Shown one piece after another: positions 1 through 6,473 of a stretch of DNA of 9,708 nt. Below the pieces are notes generated by a model. It was not told the origin of the DNA, made no database searches, and worked only from the letters and a program-made list of their open reading frames with translations. This DNA comes from Candidatus Kuenenia stuttgartensis (GTDB lineage Bacteria; Bacteroidota; Bacteroidia; Chitinophagales; Chitinophagaceae), in assembly GCA_943330835.2 (NCBI GenBank), contig CALQJH020000050.1, forward strand, positions 1 through 9,708. The letters are read 5' to 3'. Position 1 is the stretch's first letter; each line of letters opens with the position of its first letter. Made by a program: the position numbers and the translations under genes.

Positions 1-75
1 ATGATAATTTGGTTTGCCCTGCAAGCATCCAATCTTTTTTAGATTCTCCATTCATTTGGAGTCAAATATTTTACT

Positions 76-1104
76 ATGGCAGTATTACACAATCGCGTTT
101 CACAGGCGGAGCTTAAAAATCGCTTGTATGAAGAAACATTCTACAGAATCACCATTTCCTTTTATCAATATTTTTTTATTGAAAATCCACAAGATTTCAG
201 AGATGAATTTTATAAAGGGTTAGCAGAGTTGAATGTGTTTGGTAGGATTTATATTGCTACTGAAGGCATCAATGCACAGGTAAGTGTTCCTGAAGAAAAT
301 TTCGAAGCATTTAAAAGTTATTTATATAATTATCCAACATTAAATGGACTTCGTCTAAACATTGCCGTTGATAATGATGGGAAATCTTTCTGGGTACTTA
401 AAGTGAAATTGAGAGATAAAATCGTTGCTGATGGGATTAAAGATCCCGAATTCAGTATGGCGAATAAAGGACAATATGTAAATGCTGATGAATTTAATAA
501 GTTAACCGAAGATCCCGATACGGTTGTTGTTGATATGCGCAACCATTACGAATATGAAGTTGGTCATTTCGAAAATGCCATAGAGGTTCCAAGTGATACC
601 TTCAGAGAGCAATTGCCTATGGCTGCTGAGCTATTGGATAATCAAAAAGACAAGAACATCATCATGTATTGCACCGGAGGCATCAGATGTGAAAAAGCAA
701 GTGCGTATATGCTGCATCGTGGATTTAAAAATGTATTTCATTTAGAAGGGGGGATTATTCATTATGCCAACAAGGTTAAGGAACAACAACTTTCCAATAA
801 ATTTCATGGAAAAAATTTCGTTTTTGATGACAGACTAGGAGAGCGGATTACAGACGAAATTATCGCTAAGTGCCATCAGTGTGGTAATCCAGCTGATACA
901 CATACCAATTGTAAAAATGAAGGTTGCCATTTACTTTTTATTCAATGCGAAACCTGTGCAAAACAATTTAATGGCACTTGTAGTAATGAATGTCATGATA
1001 TCATTAATCTTCCCGAAGAAGAACAAAAGCAACTCAGAAAAGGAATTGACAAAGGGATGATGGTTTTTAATAAGTCGAGAAGAAGAAGGCCGAATCTTGG
1101 TTGA
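76..1104 (+). CDS. trhO: tRNA uridine(34) hydroxylase, rhodanese family (TrhO/YceA, UPF0176)
   Basis: 342 aa, close to the usual ~330-350 aa of the TrhO/YceA family. Family members hydroxylate the wobble uridine U34 of certain tRNAs to 5-hydroxyuridine in an oxygen-dependent cytoplasmic reaction. Visible domains: an N-terminal acylphosphatase-like UPF0176 domain (about residues 20-115, with [10 protein letters not shown] at 61-70), a rhodanese domain (about 135-235, with [15 protein letters not shown]) whose active-site loop CTGGIRCEK carries the catalytic Cys199 (codon 670-672), and a Cys-rich C-terminal tail. That tail has eight cysteines (266, 269, 279, 284, 291, 294, 302, 306), suggestive of metal binding, followed by a basic end (SRRRRPNLG). 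ATG at 76 is the first in-frame start. There is no clear Shine-Dalgarno; GGAG at 58-61 is too far away at 14 nt. The stop TGA overlaps the first GTTGA repeat core. The gene stands alone, convergent with ychF. Confidence 0.95.
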   Translation: MAVLHNRVSQAELKNRLYEETFYRITISFYQYFFIENPQDFRDEFYKGLAELNVFGRIYIATEGINAQVSVPEENFEAFKSYLYNYPTLNGLRLNIAVDNDGKSFWVLKVKLRDKIVADGIKDPEFSMANKGQYVNADEFNKLTEDPDTVVVDMRNHYEYEVGHFENAIEVPSDTFREQLPMAAELLDNQKDKNIIMYCTGGIRCEKASAYMLHRGFKNVFHLEGGIIHYANKVKEQQLSNKFHGKNFVFDDRLGERITDEIIAKCHQCGNPADTHTNCKNEGCHLLFIQCETCAKQFNGTCSNECHDIINLPEEEQKQLRKGIDKGMMVFNKSRRRRPNLG

Positions 1105-1114
1105 TTAGGGGATA

Positions 1115-1147
1115 GTTGAAAAGGTTGAAAAGGTTGAAAAGGTTGAA
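1115..1147 (+). repeat. 9-bp tandem repeat GTTGAAAAG, 3.7 copies
   Basis: Three exact head-to-tail copies of GTTGAAAAG start at 1115, 1124 and 1133, followed by a partial copy GTTGAA at 1142-1147. A further GTTGA core at 1100-1104 is formed by the end of trhO (GGT TGA) within the phrase GGTTGATTAG. The repeat sits in the convergent trhO/ychF gap, so it would appear in the 3' untranslated part of either transcript. It is related to the longer array at 2371-2469 by core sequence and strand. Function is unknown. No stable hairpin is evident, and it does not resemble an intrinsic terminator. Confidence 0.9.
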
Positions 1148-1212
1148 TTTGAAGATTTGATATTATGTGGTTACGCTAAACATTTTGAACTCATTAAACA
1201 AGCGCAGCGATT

Positions 1213-1230
1213 TGAAACCTCTGAAACCTC
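1213..1230. repeat. 9-bp tandem duplication TGAAACCTC x2
   Basis: TGAAACCTC at 1213-1221 is repeated exactly at 1222-1230, eight bases before the ychF stop codon (read from the - strand side). It has the same 9-bp period as the GTTGAAAAG tandem about 70 bp away but a different sequence. Two copies could arise from one slippage event, so functional meaning is doubtful. Confidence 0.75.
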
Positions 1231-1237
1231 CTCATGA

Positions 1238-2338
1238 CTATACATTAAACCTAAAATGCATCACATCGCCATCATGAACTAAGTATTCTTTTCCTTCTAT
1301 ACGCAATCTGCCGTTGTCTCTGCATGCCGCTTCTGATCCATAATGCACAAAGTCATCATAGGCGATCACCTCAGCTTTGATGAATCCCTTTTCAAAATCT
1401 GTATGGATGACACTTGCTGCCTGAGGTGCTTTCCACCCTTGTTGAATCGTCCAGGCTCTTACTTCCTGAACTCCGGCGGTAAAGTATGTCGATAAGTTTA
1501 ATAATTTATAAGTAGAGTGAATCAACCTGTCTAATGCTGGTTCTACCATTTTGTACTCTTCCATAAACATCTGCTTGTCATCTTCATTATCAAATTCTGC
1601 AATTTGCGCCTCGATAGCATTCGTCATTACAATAACTTCATTGCCTTCATTTCTAACGGCTTCAATTAAAGCATTAGAAAATTTATTTCCTGTATGCATA
1701 GAAGCTTCATCAACATTAGCCACATACAAAATAGGCTTGTCCGTTAGTAAGAAAATATCAGCAATGGCAGACTTGTCATCTTTGCTTAACCCAAGAGATA
1801 AAATATTCTTTCCTTTATCAAGGTGATCTTTGCAAGCTTTCAGTACATCGTATTCGGCTTTTAATTTAGCGTCACCTTGTTTTAATAATTTTTCTGTACG
1901 TTGTATTTTTTTCTCTACACTTTCCAGATCTTTTAATTGCAATTCTGTTTCGATAATTTCTTTGTCACCAACAGGATTTATCGGTCCTTCATCTCTTAAA
2001 ATATTATCATCTTCAAAACAACGGATTACATGAATGATGGCGTCAACTTCTCTGATATTAGCAAGAAATTTATTTCCCAAACCTTCCCCTTTACTAGCAC
2101 CTCTTACAAGGCCGGCAATATCTACTATTTCTATCTGTGTAGGAACCGTACGATTGGGCTTAACCAATTCTTCTAATTTGTTTAGTCTTGGATCGGGCAC
2201 ATTCACCAAACCAGTATTGGGTTCTATCGTGCAGAATCTGTAATTGCTCGCCTGTGCTTTTGCACTGCTGCTCACTGCGTTAAAAAGAGTTGATTTTCCT
2301 ACGTTGGGTAATCCAACAATCCCTGCTTGTAATGCCAT
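1238..2338 (-). CDS. ychF: Redox-regulated/ribosome-associated ATPase YchF (OLA1/Obg family)
   Basis: 366 aa, the normal full length for YchF. This is a P-loop NTPase of the Obg group that prefers ATP and associates with ribosomes; in E. coli it has been linked to stress and redox responses. Visible motifs: G1 P-loop GLPNVGKST at residues 9-17; G3 DIAG at 73-76 followed by [12 protein letters not shown], with a hydrophobic residue where Ras-type GTPases have the catalytic Gln; family-typical [11 protein letters not shown] from 103; G4-like NVDE at 208-211 instead of NKxD, the hallmark of the ATP-preferring subgroup; a helical coiled insertion (about 127-175); and a C-terminal TGS domain from about 280, ending in [10 protein letters not shown]. 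The start is ATG at 2338 with an A-rich leader and no Shine-Dalgarno, as usual in Bacteroidota. A -7 promoter box lies 24-31 bp upstream. GTTGA repeats lie on both sides of the gene. Confidence 0.97.
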   Translation of the reverse strand: MALQAGIVGLPNVGKSTLFNAVSSSAKAQASNYRFCTIEPNTGLVNVPDPRLNKLEELVKPNRTVPTQIEIVDIAGLVRGASKGEGLGNKFLANIREVDAIIHVIRCFEDDNILRDEGPINPVGDKEIIETELQLKDLESVEKKIQRTEKLLKQGDAKLKAEYDVLKACKDHLDKGKNILSLGLSKDDKSAIADIFLLTDKPILYVANVDEASMHTGNKFSNALIEAVRNEGNEVIVMTNAIEAQIAEFDNEDDKQMFMEEYKMVEPALDRLIHSTYKLLNLSTYFTAGVQEVRAWTIQQGWKAPQAASVIHTDFEKGFIKAEVIAYDDFVHYGSEAACRDNGRLRIEGKEYLVHDGDVMHFRFNV

Positions 2339-2361
2339 TTTTTTGATTTTTTAAACGAGTG

Positions 2362-2369
2362 CAAATATA
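2362..2369 (-). promoter_or_regulatory. Probable ychF promoter, Bacteroidota -7 box TATATTTG
   Basis: Read on the - strand, this is TATATTTG, a perfect match to the Bacteroidota -7 consensus TAnnTTTG. It would place transcription start about 15-20 nt before the ychF ATG. The same 8-mer precedes serA. No -33 TTG element is seen at the expected spacing; that region is occupied by the GTTGA array, which reads CAAC on this strand. Promoter function is inferred from sequence only. Confidence 0.55.
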
Positions 2370-2370
2370 A

Positions 2371-2469
2371 GTTGATTAGTTGAAAAGTAGTTGAAAGTTG
2401 TTGAAGGGTTGAAAGGTGTTTGAAGGGTTGAATGTGGTTGAAAGGTTGATTAGTTGAATGGTTTGTTGA
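2371..2469 (+). repeat. Degenerate GTTGA-core repeat array in ychF/SpmAB divergent region
   Basis: Ten exact GTTGA cores start at 2371, 2379, 2390, 2400, 2408, 2427, 2437, 2445, 2453 and 2465, plus a variant GTTTGA at 2418. Start-to-start spacing is 8-12 bp, averaging about 9.4. All cores are on the + strand; the reverse form TCAAC is absent in this stretch. Many cores extend to GGTTGAA or GTTGAAAGG, echoing the tandem at 1115-1147. The 14-mer GTTGATTAGTTGAA occurs exactly at 2371-2384 and 2445-2458. The array fills most of the 170-bp divergent intergenic region and ends one base from the probable ychF -7 box. Function is unknown: it could be a protein-binding array, a genome-wide family of intergenic repeats, or slippage-derived low-complexity sequence. 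Confidence 0.85.
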
Positions 2470-2508
2470 TTTTTTCTTATTTTCATCCATTATAAAAATA
2501 TTTTCATC

Positions 2509-3909
2509 ATGGTATTAAGTCGTATTTGGTCAGCATTTATCATCATAGCTATTTTAACTGCAAGTATTAAGCTGGCGGTGTCTACGGAAAGCCGCACTAT
2601 ATTTTCTAATATGGTTACGGGGAAATCTGGAGATACAATTAAATTAAAAACTATAAATGTCTTAGAAGCTGACAAGCAAATGGTGGCGGAAATTGACAGC
2701 AATAAAATTTATGTAAATGGAGATCGAAAAACGATTCGCAGCAGCGCCAATCAATTCACAACTTTCAAAATATCGAACGCTGATGGTGTGATTGAAACTT
2801 GTCAAACTGCAGTAGCACTTTGTTTGAAATTAATTGGCTTCCTGGCTTTGTTTATGGGGTTTTTGTCGATTGCAGAGAAAGCGGGCGGGATAAGATTTTT
2901 ATCAAGAATTATAGGGCCGTTTTTTTCTAAAATATTCCCCGATGTTCCGAAAGGTCATCCTGCTATTGGACACATGATGATGAACTTCTCTGCAAATTTA
3001 TTAGGATTGGATAATGCGGCAACGCCATTTGGATTGAAAGCCATGGAGAGTTTGCAGGAAATTAATCCCGAAAAGTCAACGGCTTCGAATCCACAGATTA
3101 TGTTCCTGTGTTTGCACGCATCAGGCATGACAATGATCCCAGTAAGTATTATTGCATTGCGCTCTGCTGCTAAGTCTGCCAATCCAATGGATATTTTCAT
3201 TCCTTGTATGATCGCCACTTTTATTGCAACAGTGGCATCCATGTTGATCGTAAGTTTCAAACAAAAGATAAATGTTTTCCAGCCTGTAATTCTTGCATGG
3301 ATTTTAGGGATTTCTGCCTTGATTGCATCGATTGTTTTATATATCCATTCGTTAGAATCCGACGCTGTACAAATTTTTTCCAGCTCCTTAAGCAGTGGAT
3401 TGATTTTATTTATTTTTATTGCTATCGTCTTGGGTGGCTTATATAAAAAGGTGGATGTTTTTGATTCTTTTATAGAAGGGGCAAGAGGTGGATTTGAAAC
3501 AGCAGTTCGAATCATTCCTTATTTAGTTGGGATGTTGGTTGCGATTAGTTTGCTTCGTACAAGTGGCACTTTCGATACATTTATAGGAGGCATCAAAAGT
3601 GTGTTCGCCATGTTTGGTGCTGATACGAGATTTGTCGATGGGTTGCCAACAGCATTAATTAAACCATTTAGCGGAGGAGGAGCAAGAGGCATGATGGTGG
3701 ATACGATGAGAACATTTGGTGCGGATTCTTTTCCAGGAAGATTGGCTTGTATTTTACAGGGGTCTTCAGATACTACTTTATATGTAATAGCTGTATATTT
3801 TGGCGCAGTATCTATAAAGAATACACGCTATGCAGTTTGGGCCATGTTATTGGCAGATCTGGTGGGAATTGTTACGTCAATATTGCTTACGTATTTGTTC
3901 TTTGGATAA
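2509..3909 (+). CDS. Fused SpmA-SpmB-type nucleoside recognition (Gate) domain membrane protein
   Basis: 466 aa integral membrane protein combining the two halves that are separate SpmA and SpmB proteins in Firmicutes. Both halves show the Gate-domain signature: NLLGLDNAATPFGLKAM at 163-179 (SpmA-like) and PTALIKPFSGGGARGMM at 380-396 (SpmB-like). Hydrophobic segments appear at about 5-24, 98-122, 195-217, 227-249, 257-280, 297-312, 333-350 and 442-464. Between the first two lies a hydrophilic stretch (about 25-95) that looks longer than the SpmA-like versions I remember, roughly a 50-60 residue insertion. The transported substrate or role is not established for Bacteroidota, which do not sporulate; the 'nucleoside recognition' name comes from the domain family. 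ATG at 2509 has no Shine-Dalgarno. The gene diverges from ychF and converges with the hydrolase gene only 15 bp downstream. Confidence 0.9.
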   Translation: MVLSRIWSAFIIIAILTASIKLAVSTESRTIFSNMVTGKSGDTIKLKTINVLEADKQMVAEIDSNKIYVNGDRKTIRSSANQFTTFKISNADGVIETCQTAVALCLKLIGFLALFMGFLSIAEKAGGIRFLSRIIGPFFSKIFPDVPKGHPAIGHMMMNFSANLLGLDNAATPFGLKAMESLQEINPEKSTASNPQIMFLCLHASGMTMIPVSIIALRSAAKSANPMDIFIPCMIATFIATVASMLIVSFKQKINVFQPVILAWILGISALIASIVLYIHSLESDAVQIFSSSLSSGLILFIFIAIVLGGLYKKVDVFDSFIEGARGGFETAVRIIPYLVGMLVAISLLRTSGTFDTFIGGIKSVFAMFGADTRFVDGLPTALIKPFSGGGARGMMVDTMRTFGADSFPGRLACILQGSSDTTLYVIAVYFGAVSIKNTRYAVWAMLLADLVGIVTSILLTYLFFG

Positions 3910-3924
3910 GGGAGAAAGTTGCTA

Positions 3925-5184
3925 TTATTCCTCTTCATCTCCAGTCGATTTTAATTGGCTGAACAGACCGATGAGCTCTTTTGCTTTGTAGATATTTCTA
4001 TTGTACTTATTTCCAATGACAATGATGGTCGCATTTTCTTTGATCATTCTGATAAATACTGCATTACTTCCATGCCACCATCCGTTGTGATAAATGATTT
4101 TGTAGCCGTTAGGGAAATTATACATCCTCCATCCTAAACCATAATTTCTAATTCCGGCCTTTTCATTACTGTAAGGCTTATACGCTTCTTCTAATGTGGC
4201 TTTTGATAAATACTGGTTGCTTGAAAGCAGTAGATCCCATTTTAATAAATCCTGAGGTGTGGAATAGATGTTTTTATCACCATAAACCAATTCAAGATTT
4301 GAATTACCTATCTCCATTCCTTTCCAATCGTAGGTAGGGATTGCTCTTGCTGCTTCCTGAGGAGTAAATACAAAAGTATGGGTCATGCCCGCCGGCTCAA
4401 AAATGCTTCTTTTCAGATATTCAGGATAAGGTGTTTTGGTGATTTTTTCAATCAATAATGCTAATAGTGCAAAGTTGGTATTGCAATACGAAAAATGTCG
4501 GTTGGCGGGGTTGATGTTTTTTATTTCATTTTTTCTGCTGATTAAACAATTCAACACATCTTGATTTGTGACTGGGGTTATTCTGTCAAATCCCAATTCA
4601 TCAATAAAATAAACATAGTTGGGTAATCCACTTCTGTGATTGAGTAATGTTTTGATGGTCACACCCGGATAATCAAATCCTGGGAAATACTTTGACAGCT
4701 CATCGTCAATATTCAATAGATGATCTTGCCATAATTTCAAAACAGCCATGGCGGTAAACGTTTTGCTGACAGAGGCAATGTGAAGCGGTGTGCTGGAATT
4801 TATGGAATCTGTTGAACGGAAATGCGCTACTCCATTGTATTTTTCAAAAATAATATTCCCATTTTTTGCAACTAATATTCCTCCATTAAAGCCTGATCTT
4901 TTTAAGAAACTTTCGTACCAGAAATTAGTGATTTTATTAATGGTGTCGATGTATGCTGTAGGCAGTTTTTCAGGAATGGGTAATTCGTATTTTATTAAAG
5001 CGGTTGTTTTTTTTGTATGAGATTTACATTGACATAAGGCCAGTACTACTATTGTTAATATGATGCCGGATTTAAAAAAGTACTTCTCAAAATACGCTGT
5101 AATCCCACATTTAAAGGGGCTTTTTATGGTATTTAATCCTGAGCCTATATTTTGAACAAACTGTTCCGTATGTTTTTTTTTCAT
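3925..5184 (-). CDS. Serine hydrolase, class C beta-lactamase/penicillin-binding protein fold
   Basis: 419 aa. Catalytic motifs of the beta-lactamase class C/AmpH/esterase superfamily: SxxK as S138-V-S-K141 in HIASVSKTFTAMAVL, YxN as Y233-C-N235 in HFSYCNTNFALL, and a third motif H366-N-G368 (HNGWWHG) replacing KTG, which is common in the non-lactamase members. Other family landmarks are LLNHRSGLPNY (181-190) and STPQDLLKWD (308-317). A single hydrophobic segment at about 39-51 (GIILTIVVLALCQC) lies unusually far from the N-terminus, after a ~38-residue mostly polar, basic stretch, so the protein is a membrane-anchored or exported periplasmic enzyme. Cys51 or Cys53 could be lipidated, but the lipobox is poor. 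No other in-frame ATG exists before residue 145, so ATG at 5184 was kept. Substrate is unknown: peptidoglycan peptide, ester or other amide. It is divergent from serA and convergent with the SpmAB-like gene. Confidence 0.9.
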   Translation of the reverse strand: MKKKHTEQFVQNIGSGLNTIKSPFKCGITAYFEKYFFKSGIILTIVVLALCQCKSHTKKTTALIKYELPIPEKLPTAYIDTINKITNFWYESFLKRSGFNGGILVAKNGNIIFEKYNGVAHFRSTDSINSSTPLHIASVSKTFTAMAVLKLWQDHLLNIDDELSKYFPGFDYPGVTIKTLLNHRSGLPNYVYFIDELGFDRITPVTNQDVLNCLISRKNEIKNINPANRHFSYCNTNFALLALLIEKITKTPYPEYLKRSIFEPAGMTHTFVFTPQEAARAIPTYDWKGMEIGNSNLELVYGDKNIYSTPQDLLKWDLLLSSNQYLSKATLEEAYKPYSNEKAGIRNYGLGWRMYNFPNGYKIIYHNGWWHGSNAVFIRMIKENATIIVIGNKYNRNIYKAKELIGLFSQLKSTGDEEE

Positions 5185-5204
5185 CTATATTATTACTTAT
5201 GGAA

Positions 5205-5212
5205 TATATTTG
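5205..5212 (+). promoter_or_regulatory. Probable serA promoter, Bacteroidota -7 box TATATTTG
   Basis: TATATTTG is a perfect match to the Bacteroidota -7 consensus TAnnTTTG and identical to the box before ychF. Transcription would start around 5218-5220, leaving a leader of about 15 nt before the ATG at 5235. No -33 TTG is visible at the expected distance; that position falls within the first codons of the divergent hydrolase gene and its leader. On the opposite strand the same 50-bp gap must hold the hydrolase promoter; a near match (TATTTTG, one base short) lies at 5213-5219. Confidence 0.55.
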
Positions 5213-5221
5213 TGCAAAATA

Positions 5222-5227
5222 AGGTGA
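5222..5227 (+). promoter_or_regulatory. Shine-Dalgarno-like site of serA (AGGTGA)
   Basis: AGGTGA, extended to AAGGTGAT at 5221-5228, matches the 16S rRNA anti-Shine-Dalgarno complement (AAGGAGGTGATC) and lies 7 nt before the serA ATG. Most genes in this window have no such site, so it supports the chosen serA start. Confidence 0.6.
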
Positions 5228-5234
5228 TAATATC

Positions 5235-6473
5235 ATGGCAGAGAAAAAAAATACCAGTTATCCTAAAGAAAAAATTAATATTCTTTTTTTAGAAAATATC
5301 AGTGACGCAGCAATTGCACAATTTGTAGGCGCTGGATATGCTAATGTGAAGAAGTTGACAGGAGCCTTAAGTGAAGAAGAACTAATAAAGGAAATTAAAA
5401 GCGTACATATTCTTGGAATCAGAAGTAAAACAATGATTACAAAAAAAGTATTAGATGCTGCGCCAAAACTTCAGGCCATTGGTTGTTTTTGTATTGGAGT
5501 TAATCAGATAGATTTGAAAGCGGCTACACAAGCAGGCGTTGCTGTATTTAATGCGCCTTACAGTAATACAAGAAGTGTTGCGGAATTGGTTATTGGTTCT
5601 TCGATTATGTTGGTCAGAAAAATTATTGATAAAAATAAAGCAGCGCATGAAGGTTCATGGATGAAGGATGCAAAAGGAAGTCATGAATTAAGAGGCAAAA
5701 CTTTAGGAATCATCGGATATGGCAATATTGGAAGTCAGGTGAGTGTACTGGCTGAAGCATTAGGAATGAAAGTTGTTTTTTATGATGTAGAAACAAAGTT
5801 GCCGCTTGGAAATGCTTCTGATAGTAAGTCATTGAAAGAATTATTAAAACAAAGTGATGTAGTAACCCTTCATGTTCCAGAATTAAGCAGCACAAAAAAT
5901 GTAATCAATAAAATAACGTTGAGGTTTTTTAAACAAGGTGCTGTATTGATTAATTATGCAAGAGGAGAAGTGGTGGATATTAATGCATTAAAACAAGCTT
6001 TGGAATCTGGTCATTTAGGTGGTGCGGCAATAGATGTATTCCCTGTTGAGCCCGAAAAGAATGGAGATGTTTTCAAGTCGCCATTACAAGGTTTATCCAA
6101 TGTATTACTCACTCCTCATATTGGGGGAAGCACACAAGAAGCTCAAAATAATATAGGATTAGATGTCAGCTCTAAGTTATTTAATTATCTTGAAAAAGGT
6201 ATCAGCACTGGATCTCATTCGATTCCTGCATTGGCATTACCTCCTCAGGAAGGTGCTCATCGTATTTTGCATATTCATGAAAATGTGCCAGGTGTAATGA
6301 GCCAGATCAATGCTACCTTAAGTAAAAATAACATCAACATACTAGGACAATACTTGAAAACCAATGAACGTATCGGTTATGTAGTATTAGATATTGATAA
6401 GAGCATTAGTAAAAATGCAGTGGAGCTGCTTCGTAAAGTGAAGCATTCTATTAAAGTAAGAATTTTGTATTAA
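5235..6473 (+). CDS. serA: D-3-phosphoglycerate dehydrogenase (SerA, E. coli-length with ACT domain)
   Basis: 412 aa, nearly the length of E. coli SerA (410). It oxidises 3-phosphoglycerate to 3-phosphohydroxypyruvate with NAD+, the first step of serine synthesis, in the cytoplasm. Visible: substrate-binding N-terminal domain (about 14-110, continuing 300-335); Rossmann NAD-binding domain with GYGNIG at 161-166 and an acidic residue, D184, at the end of the second strand (VVFYD); catalytic triad R243 (NYARGEVVD), E272 (DVFPVEP) and H295 (TPHIGGST), whose 29 and 23 residue spacings equal those of E. coli R240/E269/H292; and a C-terminal ACT domain (about 340-412, HENVPGVMSQINATL), the serine-binding regulatory module in E. 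coli. Feedback inhibition by serine is therefore likely but inferred. Serine-pathway partners serB and serC are not adjacent. The stop codon overlaps that of cutC. Confidence 0.96.
   Translation: MAEKKNTSYPKEKINILFLENISDAAIAQFVGAGYANVKKLTGALSEEELIKEIKSVHILGIRSKTMITKKVLDAAPKLQAIGCFCIGVNQIDLKAATQAGVAVFNAPYSNTRSVAELVIGSSIMLVRKIIDKNKAAHEGSWMKDAKGSHELRGKTLGIIGYGNIGSQVSVLAEALGMKVVFYDVETKLPLGNASDSKSLKELLKQSDVVTLHVPELSSTKNVINKITLRFFKQGAVLINYARGEVVDINALKQALESGHLGGAAIDVFPVEPEKNGDVFKSPLQGLSNVLLTPHIGGSTQEAQNNIGLDVSSKLFNYLEKGISTGSHSIPALALPPQEGAHRILHIHENVPGVMSQINATLSKNNINILGQYLKTNERIGYVVLDIDKSISKNAVELLRKVKHSIKVRILY

Noticed and set aside
1..75. Leading 75 bases as the end of an upstream gene or a promoter
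   Set aside because: No coding frame with recognisable protein character and no good TAnnTTTG box before trhO; nothing that I can support.
1115..1147. Possibility that the GTTGAAAAG repeats are a CRISPR array
   Set aside because: Units are 9 bp, contiguous and without spacers, and no cas gene is present in the window.
2299..2490. 63-aa open frame on the - strand running through the GTTGA array and into the ychF start
   Set aside because: Its sequence (STNHSTNQPFNH...) is simply the translated repeat, it overlaps ychF out of frame, and it has no ribosome binding site or recognisable domain.
2955..3515. 186-aa open frame opposite the SpmAB-like gene
   Set aside because: It is antisense to a convincing membrane protein gene with both Gate motifs; it is a shadow of that coding sequence with no family resemblance.
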